A stretch of 64,000 nucleotides of DNA from Stentor roeselii (taxonomy: Eukaryota > Ciliophora > Heterotrichea > Heterotrichida > Stentoridae): the NCBI GenBank assembly GCA_006503475.1, contig RSEH01000111.1, positions 1 through 64,000 of the forward strand. Reading direction: 5' to 3'. Below the pieces are notes generated by a model. The model was not told the origin of the DNA. It did not search any database and saw only the letters and a list, made by a program, of their open reading frames with translations. Positions 1-11,132 of this stretch are shown one piece after another. A program made the translations under genes and the position numbers. Position 1 is the stretch's first letter, and each line of letters begins with the position of its first letter.

Positions 1-1018
1 TTGTGTTCAATGTGCAAGTCCGAGTACCTTTGGGGAAAACTGTACCGAGTGTCAGTCAACATGTAAGACTTGCCATGGAGACAGCCATTGGCATTGTACT
101 TCATGTGAAATCGCTCTTCAAAGCGGATTCTGTTTCAAGTCTTGTGCTCTTGGTTATTCCCTTGTCAAAAACATCTGCATCTTGCAAAACCCTGGACAAC
201 CTGTTTTGAAATTCGACTTTCAGGCAATTGGAAGTGTTTTTTATGATACTCAACATTCTTTGAAGGCTGAAGTTGTTTTAAGAGATAAACAAAGAACACT
301 TCAAAGTGAGTATGGACTTGTCACTTCTTACAAAAGAGGAGTTTATTTTACTGGAGTTTCAAGTTTGAGGTTAAAACTAGATGATCTTCATTTATTGACT
401 CCAAACTTTTCGATTTCGATATGGCTTAAACCGAACTCGTCATCTGGTTGTATTCTTGTGAAATATGGAGGATCGTTGTTAGAAGACTCTGAAAACCTTG
501 GAATAATTGCAAATGAAAGTAGTAACTCATCAATCGAAATAGATCCAGGGTATTACTTCAATTCGACAGAAGATCTACCTGAATTGATATCATTAGAAAT
601 AGAGAATCTGTTAGTTTCATTTACAATAGTTATAGAAAACTTGACATGGTCAATAGTTTCATCAAATGGTTTAGTATTAGACAGTTGGAATCATATTTTA
701 ACAAAGACTTTGTTTACTTCAACAATGTTTATGACACTTTCTATAAATAATGTTATTGATGATAGCAAATCATTCAATTCAGGTCCTTTAAGAGACCCTA
801 TTATATCTGACATGTACTTAGGAGGAGATGCGGGATTACAAAAAATGTTTATTGGGTATTTTCACCTTTTTGAAATTTACCCAGCAACGGTAAATCTTGA
901 TTATGTGAAAAGTCGAGTGATTTCGACATCTTGTAGTGGATGTAAAATTTGCCCATTAACTGAAATTTGTATTCCTTCATGCAATATTGATGAGTTCTTT
1001 GATGAATCATCTAAAAAA
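1..1018 (+). repeat. Left arm of near-identical inverted duplication
   Basis: Position i on the plus strand pairs with 6202-i on the minus strand without indels. I counted about eight substitutions over roughly 1,018 bp. They include 423 (TGG versus TAG), a three-base cluster at 760-762 and one at 784. At about 1018 similarity drops abruptly to the level of old paralogues. The left limit lies outside the window. Confidence 0.9.
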
Positions 1019-2890
1019 TGCTTAAAATGTCCAGATGATTGTCCTACTGGTTGCAAAAACAAAAACTCATGCAGCAATTGCCTTGATCCCTATTGCATAG
1101 GCTGTGCAACCTTCCAAGAAAAAAGCTGCACAGAATGCGAATTCGGGTATGAACCAATTAATTGGCTCTGTGAAAAATGTGGAAATCTAACTTATTATGA
1201 TAAAAAAACCAAAAAATGCCTAAACTGCGAGAATCTCTGCAAGACCTGCATAAGTGATTCAATCTGCTTGACTTGCAAAGACCACAGCTCACTTTCTAAA
1301 GAAACATGCGAATGCAACTTAGGATACGAAGGGAAAAACTCTTGTATAAGAAAAACTTTCACTACTTCTTTTTGGGTAAATCAAGAAAACATCGCAAATT
1401 TCGACTTTTCTAAGCGTTTAAAGCATTCTCTTAGTGATAAGTACCTTGCTGTCTACATTGACAATGAAACAACAAGTTTTTCAGTGGAAACATCTGACAT
1501 GAAGTACTTTCAAATCTCTTTCAATCTGAATAAAATCCAAAAAAAATCATCTTTGTTAATAAAAGTCATTCAAGATATACTCGCTGAGGACAATTCTTTA
1601 CTTCTCAATAAAACTTTCACAGATGAACTAACTGCAACAGAATCAGTCTTAATCTCTCAAAAAATAGCGAAAAAGGCAGCAGCAGCCAAAACAACAGCAA
1701 AGACTGGAACAACAACAGGAGTTTCTCTGGCACTAGGAATGAGTTTATTCAACTTTGACCCAAGTTCTTTCTTTGATTTTCTAAATACAGCAGAAATGTA
1801 TTACTCTGTCTATCTTGATAACCTGGAACTTCACCCAATTCTTACAGAGTTCTTATTAGGTCTTCGTATTCAAGAAAGTATTCCAAATATTTTTTCTTTC
1901 ATCTTAGGAGACCTTCAAGGCTCTCCTATTTCAAAGAAATTTAAGAAATTCGGGTATAAAAGCAACTTGGCAATAGTTAACATTGGAGTCCATATTCAAA
2001 TGATTATCTTTTTTATCATTCTCGCTTTTTTATTTTATCTTTTATCGAAAAACTTGTGGTTTTCTAAAAAAAGTAAAGGAATTAGAAAAAGTTTCAAATT
2101 TGGAGTTTTTCTTAGGTTTTGGCTTCAGTCGTATTTCGAGGTTTTAATTGCCTGTGCTTTAGGAATTAGTTCGAATTTATTAGAAAATGGAATTCAGATT
2201 TTTGATTTCTCTTGTTGTATATTTTTAATTGTAAATTTTAAACAGGTGGTTGAAACTTTTGCGTTTTTTTTCTTTTTTTACTTGATTAGAATGAGGGTAC
2301 AATTGGTTGAAGAAGGGAAAATTAAAGAGTTTACTTCGAAATATGGGACTTTTTTTCAAGAGTTTAAAGAAAAAAGTATGGGTTATTGGTTTTTTTATGT
2401 GTTTTATATTTTCAGAAGAACTTTTTTAGTTTTTGGTTATTATTTTATTGATGATGGAATTTTTCAGCTATCGATTTCTATAGTTTTTTCACTTTCAGTA
2501 TTTTTTATGTAGATTCCGTTTTATATTGCATTTACTAGGTGCTTTAAACATGATATTTACAATATTTTCCATTTTTTTAATGAAATTATCATTGCTGCTT
2601 ATCATTCTTGTATTTTAGTCTCGTTTATTAAAGGAGAAGTGACTCAATCTGAACAACTTTCAAATGTTTGCATTTATTTTATTTTTACCACATGGGCTAT
2701 GAACATTGGAGTGAGTCTTTTGAATACTGTTAAGAATATTGTGGAGAGGATTAAAAAATGTAGAGAAAAAAGATTAAAACGTATTACGGATGTTTATAAG
2801 ATTGATATTGTTACTAACATGTCAATAGCAAATAACAAAACAATCGGCGAAAATATTGATATGGGAAATTCTAATCAGCTTAAGTATTAG
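2..2890 (+). CDS. Giant Cys-rich LamG-like multi-pass membrane protein, 5'-truncated by window edge
   Basis: The window opens inside this gene. The frame from base 2 reads through exons 2-2230, 2246-2497 and 2513-2890 and gives 952 visible residues. In order these are the end of a Cys-rich repeat block, a laminin-G/concanavalin-like region (about residues 70-310), a second Cys-rich stretch (about 310-456) and a C-terminal region with seven or eight hydrophobic segments from about residue 655. Two 15-nt introns interrupt the membrane region. The second contains an in-frame TAG, so without splicing the protein would lose its last two membrane segments. The paralogue at 3321-11132 has both introns at the same places and keeps the same protein beyond them, which supports this model. 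It is probably a cell-surface protein. Function and ligand are unknown. Related ciliate proteins are usually annotated only as growth-factor-receptor Cys-rich or EGF-like. Confidence 0.8.
2231..2245 (+). other. 15-nt intron (left giant gene, intron 1)
   Basis: GTAAATTTTAAACAG, phase 0. It has no in-frame stop, so it looks like coding sequence. The aligned site in the paralogue (3954-3968) is GTATGGGTTAAGTAG, which does contain a stop. The flanking protein, ...FLI then VVETF..., aligns with the paralogue only when the 15 nt are removed from both. Confidence 0.8.
2498..2512 (+). other. 15-nt intron (left giant gene, intron 2)
   Basis: GTATTTTTTATGTAG, phase 0, ending in an in-frame TAG. Conserved protein continues in the same frame after it (IPFYIAFTRCF...) and matches the paralogue across its own intron at 3687-3701. 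Confidence 0.9.
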
Positions 2891-3320
2891 AGATTAGATA
2901 AGATTATTTATTAGTTAGATTAATTTTCAGATATGCTTTTTAATATGAAATACATTTAGTAACTTTTATTTTTATGTTTAGATCAATTTATTAAGATTTG
3001 CTTTTAAGATGAAAAATTTAATTTTGGATTTCAAGATGTGAAATATTTCTGTTCATGAGATATGCGTGCTAATTTTCAGCGTTATCTTTTTCATAAAGTA
3101 AGTATTAATCTATGACTATGAACATATAAATCTCGAAATCCTGTTTAATATTCTATTGTTTTTCTCTAAATTAAGATATTTTTAATAAAATTCTATTAAT
3201 GTTATATGAATCTAGTAATATTTACAAAAATTTTGATATTATGTGAAAGGAGATGGTACTATCATATTATAAAGACTTATCCTATTCTCAAATAATAAAT
3301 TAAACTAAATTATCTCTATC
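2891..3320. other. Convergent spacer between the two giant genes
   Basis: This is an AT-rich 430-bp spacer between two converging stop codons. I see no ORF of note, RNA gene or strong hairpin. It is long compared with other convergent spacers here (7-23 bp), and the two genes are not alike across it. Confidence 0.6.
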
Positions 3321-6300
3321 CTAACGAATATTACTCACATCCATATTTTCTCCAATAGTTTTTTCATTAACAATAGAAGTATCAGACATATTATCAATTT
3401 TGTAAACTTTAGCAACTTTTTTCCCTTTATTTTCTCTACACTTTTTGATCCTTTCAATAATATTCTTCACAGTATTAAATAGACTTACACCAATATTCAA
3501 CGCCCAAGTAGTAAAAATAAGATATATGCAAGTATTTGAAAGATTTTCAGATTCCCTTGCTTCTCCTTTAATGAATGAAACAAGGATGCAAAAATGATAA
3601 GCTGCGATGATAAGTTCATTGAATAGATGATAGATGTTAAAGATGTTTGAATTAAAGCACCAAGTGAATGCAATATAAATAGGAATCTAGATAAATAATA
3701 CAGATAATGAGAAACAGATTCCAAGTGATAATTGGAGAATACCATCTTTGATGAACTGGTAACCTATCACTATGACTGTTCTTCTTAAGATGTAGAGTAA
3801 ATAGAAAAACCAGTAACCCATGCCCTTATCTTTAAACTCCTGAAAAAAAGTCCCATACATCTCACTAAACTCTTTAACTTTCTCTTCATCAATAATCTTC
3901 GATCTTTTCCAAGCCAAATAAAAAACCAAAAAAAACCCAAAAGCTTCAACAAGCTACTTAACCCATACCAAAATAAAAACACAACAACAGAAGTCAAAAA
4001 CCTGAATCCCATTTTCAAAAGTATTCGAACTAACAGCAAAACAGCAAACCAATAAAACCTCAAAATACGACTGAATCCAAAACCTCAAAAAAACTCCAAA
4101 CTTGAAACTATTTTTAATTCCTTTCAATTTATTAGCAAACCACGACTTTTTCGATAATAAAAAAATAATAAAAGCAGAAAAAATAAAAAAGATAAGCATT
4201 TCAATATGAACTCCTATATTCAAAAGGGCCAAGTTGCTTTTATATCCGAATTTTTTATGCTTTTTTGAAGAGGGACCTCCAAGAGAGTCTTCAATGATGT
4301 AGTTAAAAAAATTAGGAGCGCTTCCTTGGATTCGAAGACCGAGTAAAAACTCGGAAAGAACTGGGTGCAGATCAAGGTTGTCAAGATAAACTGAATAAAA
4401 CATCTCTGCTGTGTTTAAAAAGTCAAAAAATGAACTTGGGTCGAAGTTAAATAAACTCATTCCTAGGACTAATGATGCACCTGTTGTTGATCCTGTCTTT
4501 GATATTGATCTTGCTGTAGATGCTTCAGATTCTAGCTTTTTAGCTGATGATAGTGATTTTGTTAGTTTTAGTTTACCTTCAAAGGTTTTGTTGAGGAGTA
4601 AGGAGTTGTCAATGGAAATTATATCTTGAATGACTTCAATGAATAATTTTGCTTCATCCTCAATTCTATCATCATCAAGAGATATCTGAAAGAATTTCAT
4701 ATTAGATGAATCGACCGAAAATTCCGTAATTTTGTTATTTATGTAAATTTTTATAAACTTGTCACTTAATGAATACATCAAACTTTTTGAAAACTCGAAA
4801 TTTACTACATTTTCTTGATTTACCCAGAAAGAAGTTGTAAATGTTTTCCTTGTGCAAAAGAACTTCCCTTGGTATCCAAAGTTGCATTCACAAATTGATT
4901 CTTGAGATAATGAACTGTGATCTTTGCATGTCAAACATAATGATTCAGTTATACAAGTTTCGCATAAATTTGTGCATTGAAGACATCTTTTTGTTTTAGT
5001 ATCGAAATATGTAAAGTTTCCACACTGTTCACAGAGCCAGTCAACAGGTTGATACCCAAATTCACATTCTGTACAGCTTTTTTCTTGCAAATTAGCACAA
5101 CCGATACAATATTCATCTGCACAATGATTGCATGTGTACTCATTTTTACAGCCAGTAGGACACATTTCAGGGCATTTGACACATTTTTTAGATGATTCAT
5201 CAAAGAACTCATCAATATTGCATGAAGGAATACAAATTTCAGTTAATGGGCAAATTTTACAACCACTACACGATGTCGAAATCACTCGACTTTTCACATA
5301 GTCAAGATTTACCGTTGCTGGGTAAATTTCAAAAAGGTGAAAATACCCAATAAACATTTTTTGTAATCCCGCATCTCCTCCTAAGTACATGTCAGATATA
5401 ATAGGGTCTCTTAAAGGGCCTGAATTGAATGATTTGCTAATTTCAATAACATTATTTATAGAAAGTGTCATAAACATTGTTGAAGTAAACAAAGTCTTTG
5501 TTAAAATATGATTCCAACTGTCTAATACTAAACCATTTGATGAAACTATTGACCATGTCAAGTTTTCTATAACTATTGTAAATGAAACTAACAGATTCTC
5601 TATTTCTAATGATATCAATTCAGGTAGATCTTCTGTCGAATTGAAGTAATACCCTGGATCTATTTCGATTGATGAGTTACTACTTTCATTTGCAATTATT
5701 CCAAGGTTTTCAGAGTCTTCTAACAACGATCCTCCATATTTCACAAGAATACAACCAGATGACGAGTTCGGTTTAAGCTATATCGAAATCGAAAAGTTTG
5801 GAGTCAATAAATGAAGATCATCCAGTTTTAACCTCAAACTTGAAACTCCAGTAAAATAAACTCCTCTTTTGTAAGAAGTGACAAGTCCATACTCACTTTG
5901 AAGTGTTCTTTGTTTATCTCTTAAAACAACTTCAGCCTTCAAAGAATGTTGAGTATCATAAAAAACACTTCCAATTGCCTGAAAGTCGAATTTCAAAACA
6001 GGTTGTCCAGGGTTTTGCAAGATGCAGATGTTTTTGACAAGGGAATAACCAAGAGCACAAGACTTGAAACAGAATCCGCTTTGAAGAGCGATTTCACATG
6101 AAGTACAATGCCAATGGCTGTCTCCATGGCAAGTCTTACATGTTGACTGACACTCGGTACAGTTTTCCCCAAAGGTACTCGGACTTGCACATTGAACACA
6201 AATATTGAAATTTGTACAGTTTAAACAAAAATCTTGGCAAGGTTCACAGATTTGAGAAGAATGATTGAAATAGAATCCGAGTTTACAACTGCAACCATGG

Positions 6301-9300
6301 TGATTGTTGGGCTTTGCATTTGGATCGACACACCCGATGCAATATCCTTCAAAGTTACATCTCGAACACTCAGGGTTACAATTGATGCATTCACTTTTTT
6401 TTGATAAGTAAAAATCTTGAAGACATTCGCATCTATTAGATGAATTAAGTTGGGAGTTTGGATCTTTGCAGGTCAGGCAAGTCTTTGAATCTCTACATTT
6501 TTCGCATTCGGGAAGACAATGAGAACAAACTTCATTCAAGTCATAGAAAAACGACTCTTTACATTCGCATCCTATTTTAACAGGAAAACTATTCAGGTCT
6601 AAACAAGTATCACAAGAGTCAGCCTTTGAGCAAGTCTTGCATTGAGGGTGACAAGAAGTGCACAGATTTGTACTTACATTTAAGTAAAATTTTTCCTTAC
6701 AAGGACATTTTCCTAATAAAATCTGTGAATTTTTGTCAAGGCATGATATGCAAGTCGTGAAATCAATGCAAGTTAAGCAAGGCCAAACACAAGATTCACA
6801 TATTTTACTACTCGAGTTGTAATAAAAGGTTTCATTGCATATACAGGAACCTTTTAGTAAATGAGTCTTCGGGTCTTTACATGTTAAACAGCTTCGAGAT
6901 TCATTGCAAGTCTCACAGGAAAAGTGACATGGAGAACAACCTCTAGTTGAATTCATGTAAAACCCTTTGTTGCATTCACAACCAGAAAAATTCCCGTAAT
7001 TTGAATTGGGGTCAAGACATTCAGTGCATTTAAGAGCTGAGTCACAGGATTTGCAATCTTCATGACATTTCTCACAAATAGATCCTAAAAAGTATCCTAT
7101 TTTGCATGAACAAGCACCATTTCCATTTAATTCCGCATTAATATCTGAACAATTTGTGCAAAAATCGAACAACGTGCAAGATGAGCAAACTTTATGGCAA
7201 GTTTCACATCGGCCTGAAGAATTTTTGAAGTATCCAAGAATGCAGTCACATCCTTTAGTTGAAGAAACAATCATATTCGGATATTTACATTCTGTGCATT
7301 TAAGGGCATCTGAACAAGTTAAACACTCATCAAGGCAAGTCTTGCAAGAATCAGAAGTATTAAGATGCGTTCCAAAGTACCCATCATTACATTTGCAGCT
7401 CCCATTATTTAATACTCTTGCATTTAAAGACTTGCAAGTAAGGCACAATGATGATGAGTTACAAGTTGAGCATTCTTCCATACACTGAGTGCAGCCTCGT
7501 GTATTGTTCATATAGAAGCCATCTTTACATTGACATCCTTCAAATTTTCCATAATTTGAATTAGGATCTTTGCATTCTGAACACTCTTTGGGAATAGTGC
7601 AAGCTAGACAATCAGGGTGACAACTTTCGCAATGGTTCCCTTGATAGAAGCCTTTTTTACAAGTGCAAGAACCATACACGTTTGGATCTGCATTTGAATC
7701 TGAGCAATTCAAACAATTACTTAAAGATGTGCATGATGAACAACCTGATTGACACATCTCACACAATCCTGAAGAATTTTTAAAGTACCCTTGAATGCAG
7801 TTACATAGTCCTGTACTCGATAAATACGTTAATGGATATTTGCAGCTTAGGCAAGTTGAATTATCTGAACAAGTCAAGCATTCATTTAAACAACCCTTAC
7901 AAGAATTTTTTCCAACAAGATTCCCTCCAAAGTATCCATCCTCACATCGACATCCCCCAATCACCAAAGGCTTAGCCCAATCAGCTATGCAATCAATACA
8001 AAAACTCGAAGAATTACACGTCAAACATTCACCAATACAATCCTTACAACTTTGATTCGATGAGTTAAAATAAAACCCGACATTACATTCACAAGTTTTA
8101 ACCAATGACGGTAAAAAACCTGGATCTTGACAAGCCAAGCAATTTCCAGTCACATTGCTCAATGCGCCATTACATCGACATTCATTTTCCTTGAGACTTG
8201 AAAAGCTTTTGCAAATTGAGCAGGTTGTAAAATTTAAACATTGTTCACACAGTGGGGGACATTTTTCACATTTCCAGGTAGATTGATTCCAGTAAGTTCC
8301 ATTTAAACAAGCGCAAGTTTGATTGATTAAGACGGAGGTGTTATCACATTTTGTACATTGGGAAGTGGAAAAGTTACTGCATACTTCACATAAGGGATCA
8401 TTGCATAAATTGCAGGAGGTATTTGAAATGCATCCATTTTTACATGAGTTTAAACATGTGATGCAAGAACTGCCTGAATCGAAGGTGTCTATAGGACAGG
8501 TTGAAAGGGAGCTGTTGTAAGTAGTCCATGAGTTGATTCCGTTTAAAAGAGTCAGACGGTAGATGAAACCAGTGAATGAAGATAGGGGATCACCTAATAC
8601 TAGAGAAAAGTTGGAAGACCAGAGCATTCTATTAGAATGACCATTTGTATAATAAATTGCAAGTCCATTTAATCTCATCCAGATATAGAAGTCTCCGTTG
8701 AATTGGGTTTCGACCTCAAATGAAAGCACATGCCAATATGAATTTATTATGTTTCTCAAAATGAAAACACTATTGAATATGTAAAAATTTGTTGATGTCA
8801 GGCTGCATAATTGTCTATTAAAAATTACTCCATTCTTTATATTTTTTATCCAGATGTTCATTGTGTAGTTGTAAGAAATACTGAAAAATGAACTGGACAT
8901 TGAAGATTTTCCACTAAAGTAAAAACCGCGCATCTTTGATGGAATCGGATTAAAATCTGAATAGTTTGGATAAAATAATGAAATATTAGCTACTGAAAAC
9001 TCCACTGGAAAGGAAGAACTTAAAATTTTACTTGAAATTTGGTCAAGCTTTAAATCTATCACTGTCACATTGTTTTGAGTGCAGATTCCAGAAATATTTA
9101 CATAACCTAATGGGCAGAGGGTTGTGCAAAGGTAGCCTAGTTTCACAAATTTATCTGAGCATGAAAAACATTTGAAATTAAAATGTCCATAGCAAGAGGA
9201 ACATTCAGGACTGCAGCATGATCCATCTTCAACCATTTTATAATCCTTTCCACAGTAATTATTATTATAGCTATAGCAAGTAGCATTATCATCATAACTA

Positions 9301-11132
9301 CTGCAATGAGAACAGTTTCTCAAATAGCACTGTCCACACTGTCCAAAATGAGCACATATTTGACTACAACCAGAAATGCAATCAGTGCATTTTTTATCAA
9401 TTTGTCCTAAAAATTGATAAACAGAGCAGTTGTTAAAACAAGAAGTCCCAAGACCAGTCCCACAAGGTTCATAAAAACTTAAAAAATCATTCACAAAAGT
9501 TTGCCAAATCACAATCGAATAAATCAATCCATTAAAAGTATTTTGGTTGAAGTTTCCAATATAAATCGAAGTGTTCTGATCACTGAAAGCATATCCTAAA
9601 GATATCAAAGATTGAACTGAACTTTTATCAACACTTTGATAAATGACTGAAATATTAGAGTCTAATTTTAGTCCTAATGAGAATAATCTCCATCTCCATA
9701 AGCTTTCACCCATATGAGGAGCATTGAATAGTCTGGAATCTTCTTGATTTGAAATTTCAAGAATTCCTCTTATATTACTGTAGATTTTTACTGAAGTTTT
9801 ATCAAAGGTGTAGCCATGACTGGACACATAGATCCACATTATTATTGTGAATTCGGGACTTAGGACCACAGGGTTGATACTTTTAAGGAATATTTTTTTA
9901 TCTTGGAAAAATCCTAATCCTCGAGATTTGCATGGAATTGGGTCATCTTTTTCACTGTTGTTAAATGGACTAAAAGTATTTTGATTCTCTCCACTCTGAA
10001 ACACATCATAAAACTGCTTAAAACTATCGAACTTCACATTAATAACAGGACTATTCAAGCTACTTTCATTATAATTATAAGGAGTTATCGAGCACACCCC
10101 TTTAATATTAACAAATCCACTTTCACAAGTAGTACAATTAACTGGACTTCCTTGAATGCATTTATAAGAAACTCCACAAAGGCCTTCTGTTCCAATTGAG
10201 CAGTTCTTACAGGAATCAATTGAGTAGTCAAGACATTCAAGACAATATTTACTGAAGCAAATATTACAACTTTTTCTAGTACACCATGGCCAATCAGAGC
10301 AGTTCTGACTGCAGTTGTAACACATTTGATTAGAAACGTATTGATTATAATTACAATCAACCTCTGGTAAAAATAAAGTCTTTATATAAGTTAAGCTGTT
10401 TTGAAGGTATCCATCGTATAAGAATCCAGTGAATGATGTCCCATCAGGATTTCCTAGTGAATACCTCAGGCCAGTGTTTTGAGCTCTGAACTCATAGTTA
10501 TCAAATAAAAACTCTCTTCCATAGTTGACTATCCTTACAAGAGCTAACTGTTGTTGGCAAATGAAACACATCACAACCCATCTAGTCGGATGAGACCATT
10601 CAGTGACTACTGACTTATTCACTCCTGCCAAGTTCAACTTGATCTGAACAGTAAAAAATGTCTCATTCCCCGAAAGATCTAAAACAGTTTCATTCCCATC
10701 AGAGACTATAAAAATAACTCCTGCTTTAAAGACCCTCAACGACAAGCAAAGAATAAAATCAGGAGCCAGGACCCAAGAAGTATTAGAGACCAAACTACTA
10801 GAATTTATGAAGTAAATTCCCCGGTCTTCTGTCATAATCGGACCTTTCCTTCCAGGTTCTCTCAACTCGAGTGCTAAGGGATGATAAAACATTTCAACTG
10901 ACTTTGCATTGAAACGAAGAGGAATTCCTGGAGAAAAGGAAAAGAGGGTCAAAGAAGAGTTGCTTGAACAAGAACTTCCAGATATGAAGTAACCTGAAGG
11001 ACAATTGGAAAGACACACAAAGTTTTTGTATCGGTAGCCTTGTGTGCAAGAGCTGCAGGATAAATCTGAACACCAGACCCTTTGAGATGAAGAATAGTTT
11101 AGAAGCAAAATCATCGATAGAATGAAGACCAT
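3321..11132 (-). CDS. Giant Cys-rich LamG-like multi-pass membrane protein, with in-frame TAG
   Basis: The ATG at 11132 opens a signal peptide (MVFILSMILLLNYSSSQ) and a 1,784-residue ORF ending at TAG 5778-5780. The same frame then continues through exons 5777-3969, 3953-3702 and 3686-3321. With the TAG read as Trp, as in the left copy, the whole would be about 2,593 aa. Roughly, LamG-like regions lie at residues 60-240, 365-545, 690-860 and 1710-1945. Cys-rich blocks lie between them, the longest at about 870-1700. The membrane region starts near 2300. Two 15-nt introns lie in the membrane region. If the TAG is real and not read through, the product is a secreted ectodomain without anchor. 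N-glycosylation sequons are abundant. It is probably a surface or secreted adhesin-like protein; no specific function can be given. Confidence 0.8.
3687..3701 (-). other. 15-nt intron (right giant gene, intron 2)
   Basis: In sense orientation GTATTATTTATCTAG, phase 0, with in-frame TAG. It sits exactly where the left copy has its intron at 2498-2512. Protein downstream continues to the stop at 3321. Confidence 0.9.
3954..3968 (-). other. 15-nt intron (right giant gene, intron 1)
   Basis: In sense orientation GTATGGGTTAAGTAG, phase 0, with in-frame TAG. It matches the left-copy intron 2231-2245 in position, while the intron sequences themselves differ at most internal bases. Confidence 0.9.
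5184..6201 (-). repeat. Right arm of near-identical inverted duplication
   Basis: Reverse complement of 1-1018, about 99% identical by eye. It lies inside the right giant gene and covers the end of its Cys-rich repeats and its last LamG-like region. Beyond 5184, toward 3321, the two genes are clearly diverged but still homologous. Confidence 0.9.
5778..5780 (-). other. In-frame TAG within the right giant gene
   Basis: The left copy reads TGG (Trp) at 422-424 in an otherwise identical stretch. No 15- or 16-nt GT...AG interval ends here, so this stop cannot be removed as an intron of the type used in this window. The code is standard, so it should terminate translation unless it is read through or is a sequence error. 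Confidence 0.75.
6832..7941 (-). repeat. Two-unit super-repeat of about 555 bp inside the Cys-rich block
   Basis: Two successive stretches of about 185 aa (coded by 7941-7387 and 7386-6832) run in parallel. Each starts with a GYFG segment, goes through ECLTCSD, a CKYP segment, GYFKNSSG and CSSCT, and reaches DPNSNYG and GFYMN.TRGC in the same order and spacing. The smaller unit within is a module of about 45-50 aa with CxxC pairs. This indicates growth of the gene by duplication of four-module blocks. Confidence 0.75.

Noticed and set aside
5778-5780. TAG as a sense codon (reassigned code).
   Set aside because: TAG ends other genes (for example 2890, 41916, 59166, 61754), no conserved protein here needs TAG as an amino acid, and the other in-frame TAGs are intron ends.
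7102-8520. Plus-strand ORFs of 65-128 codons opposite the Cys-rich block.
   Set aside because: Shadows created by regular Cys/Asn codon patterns on the minus strand; no independent protein character.
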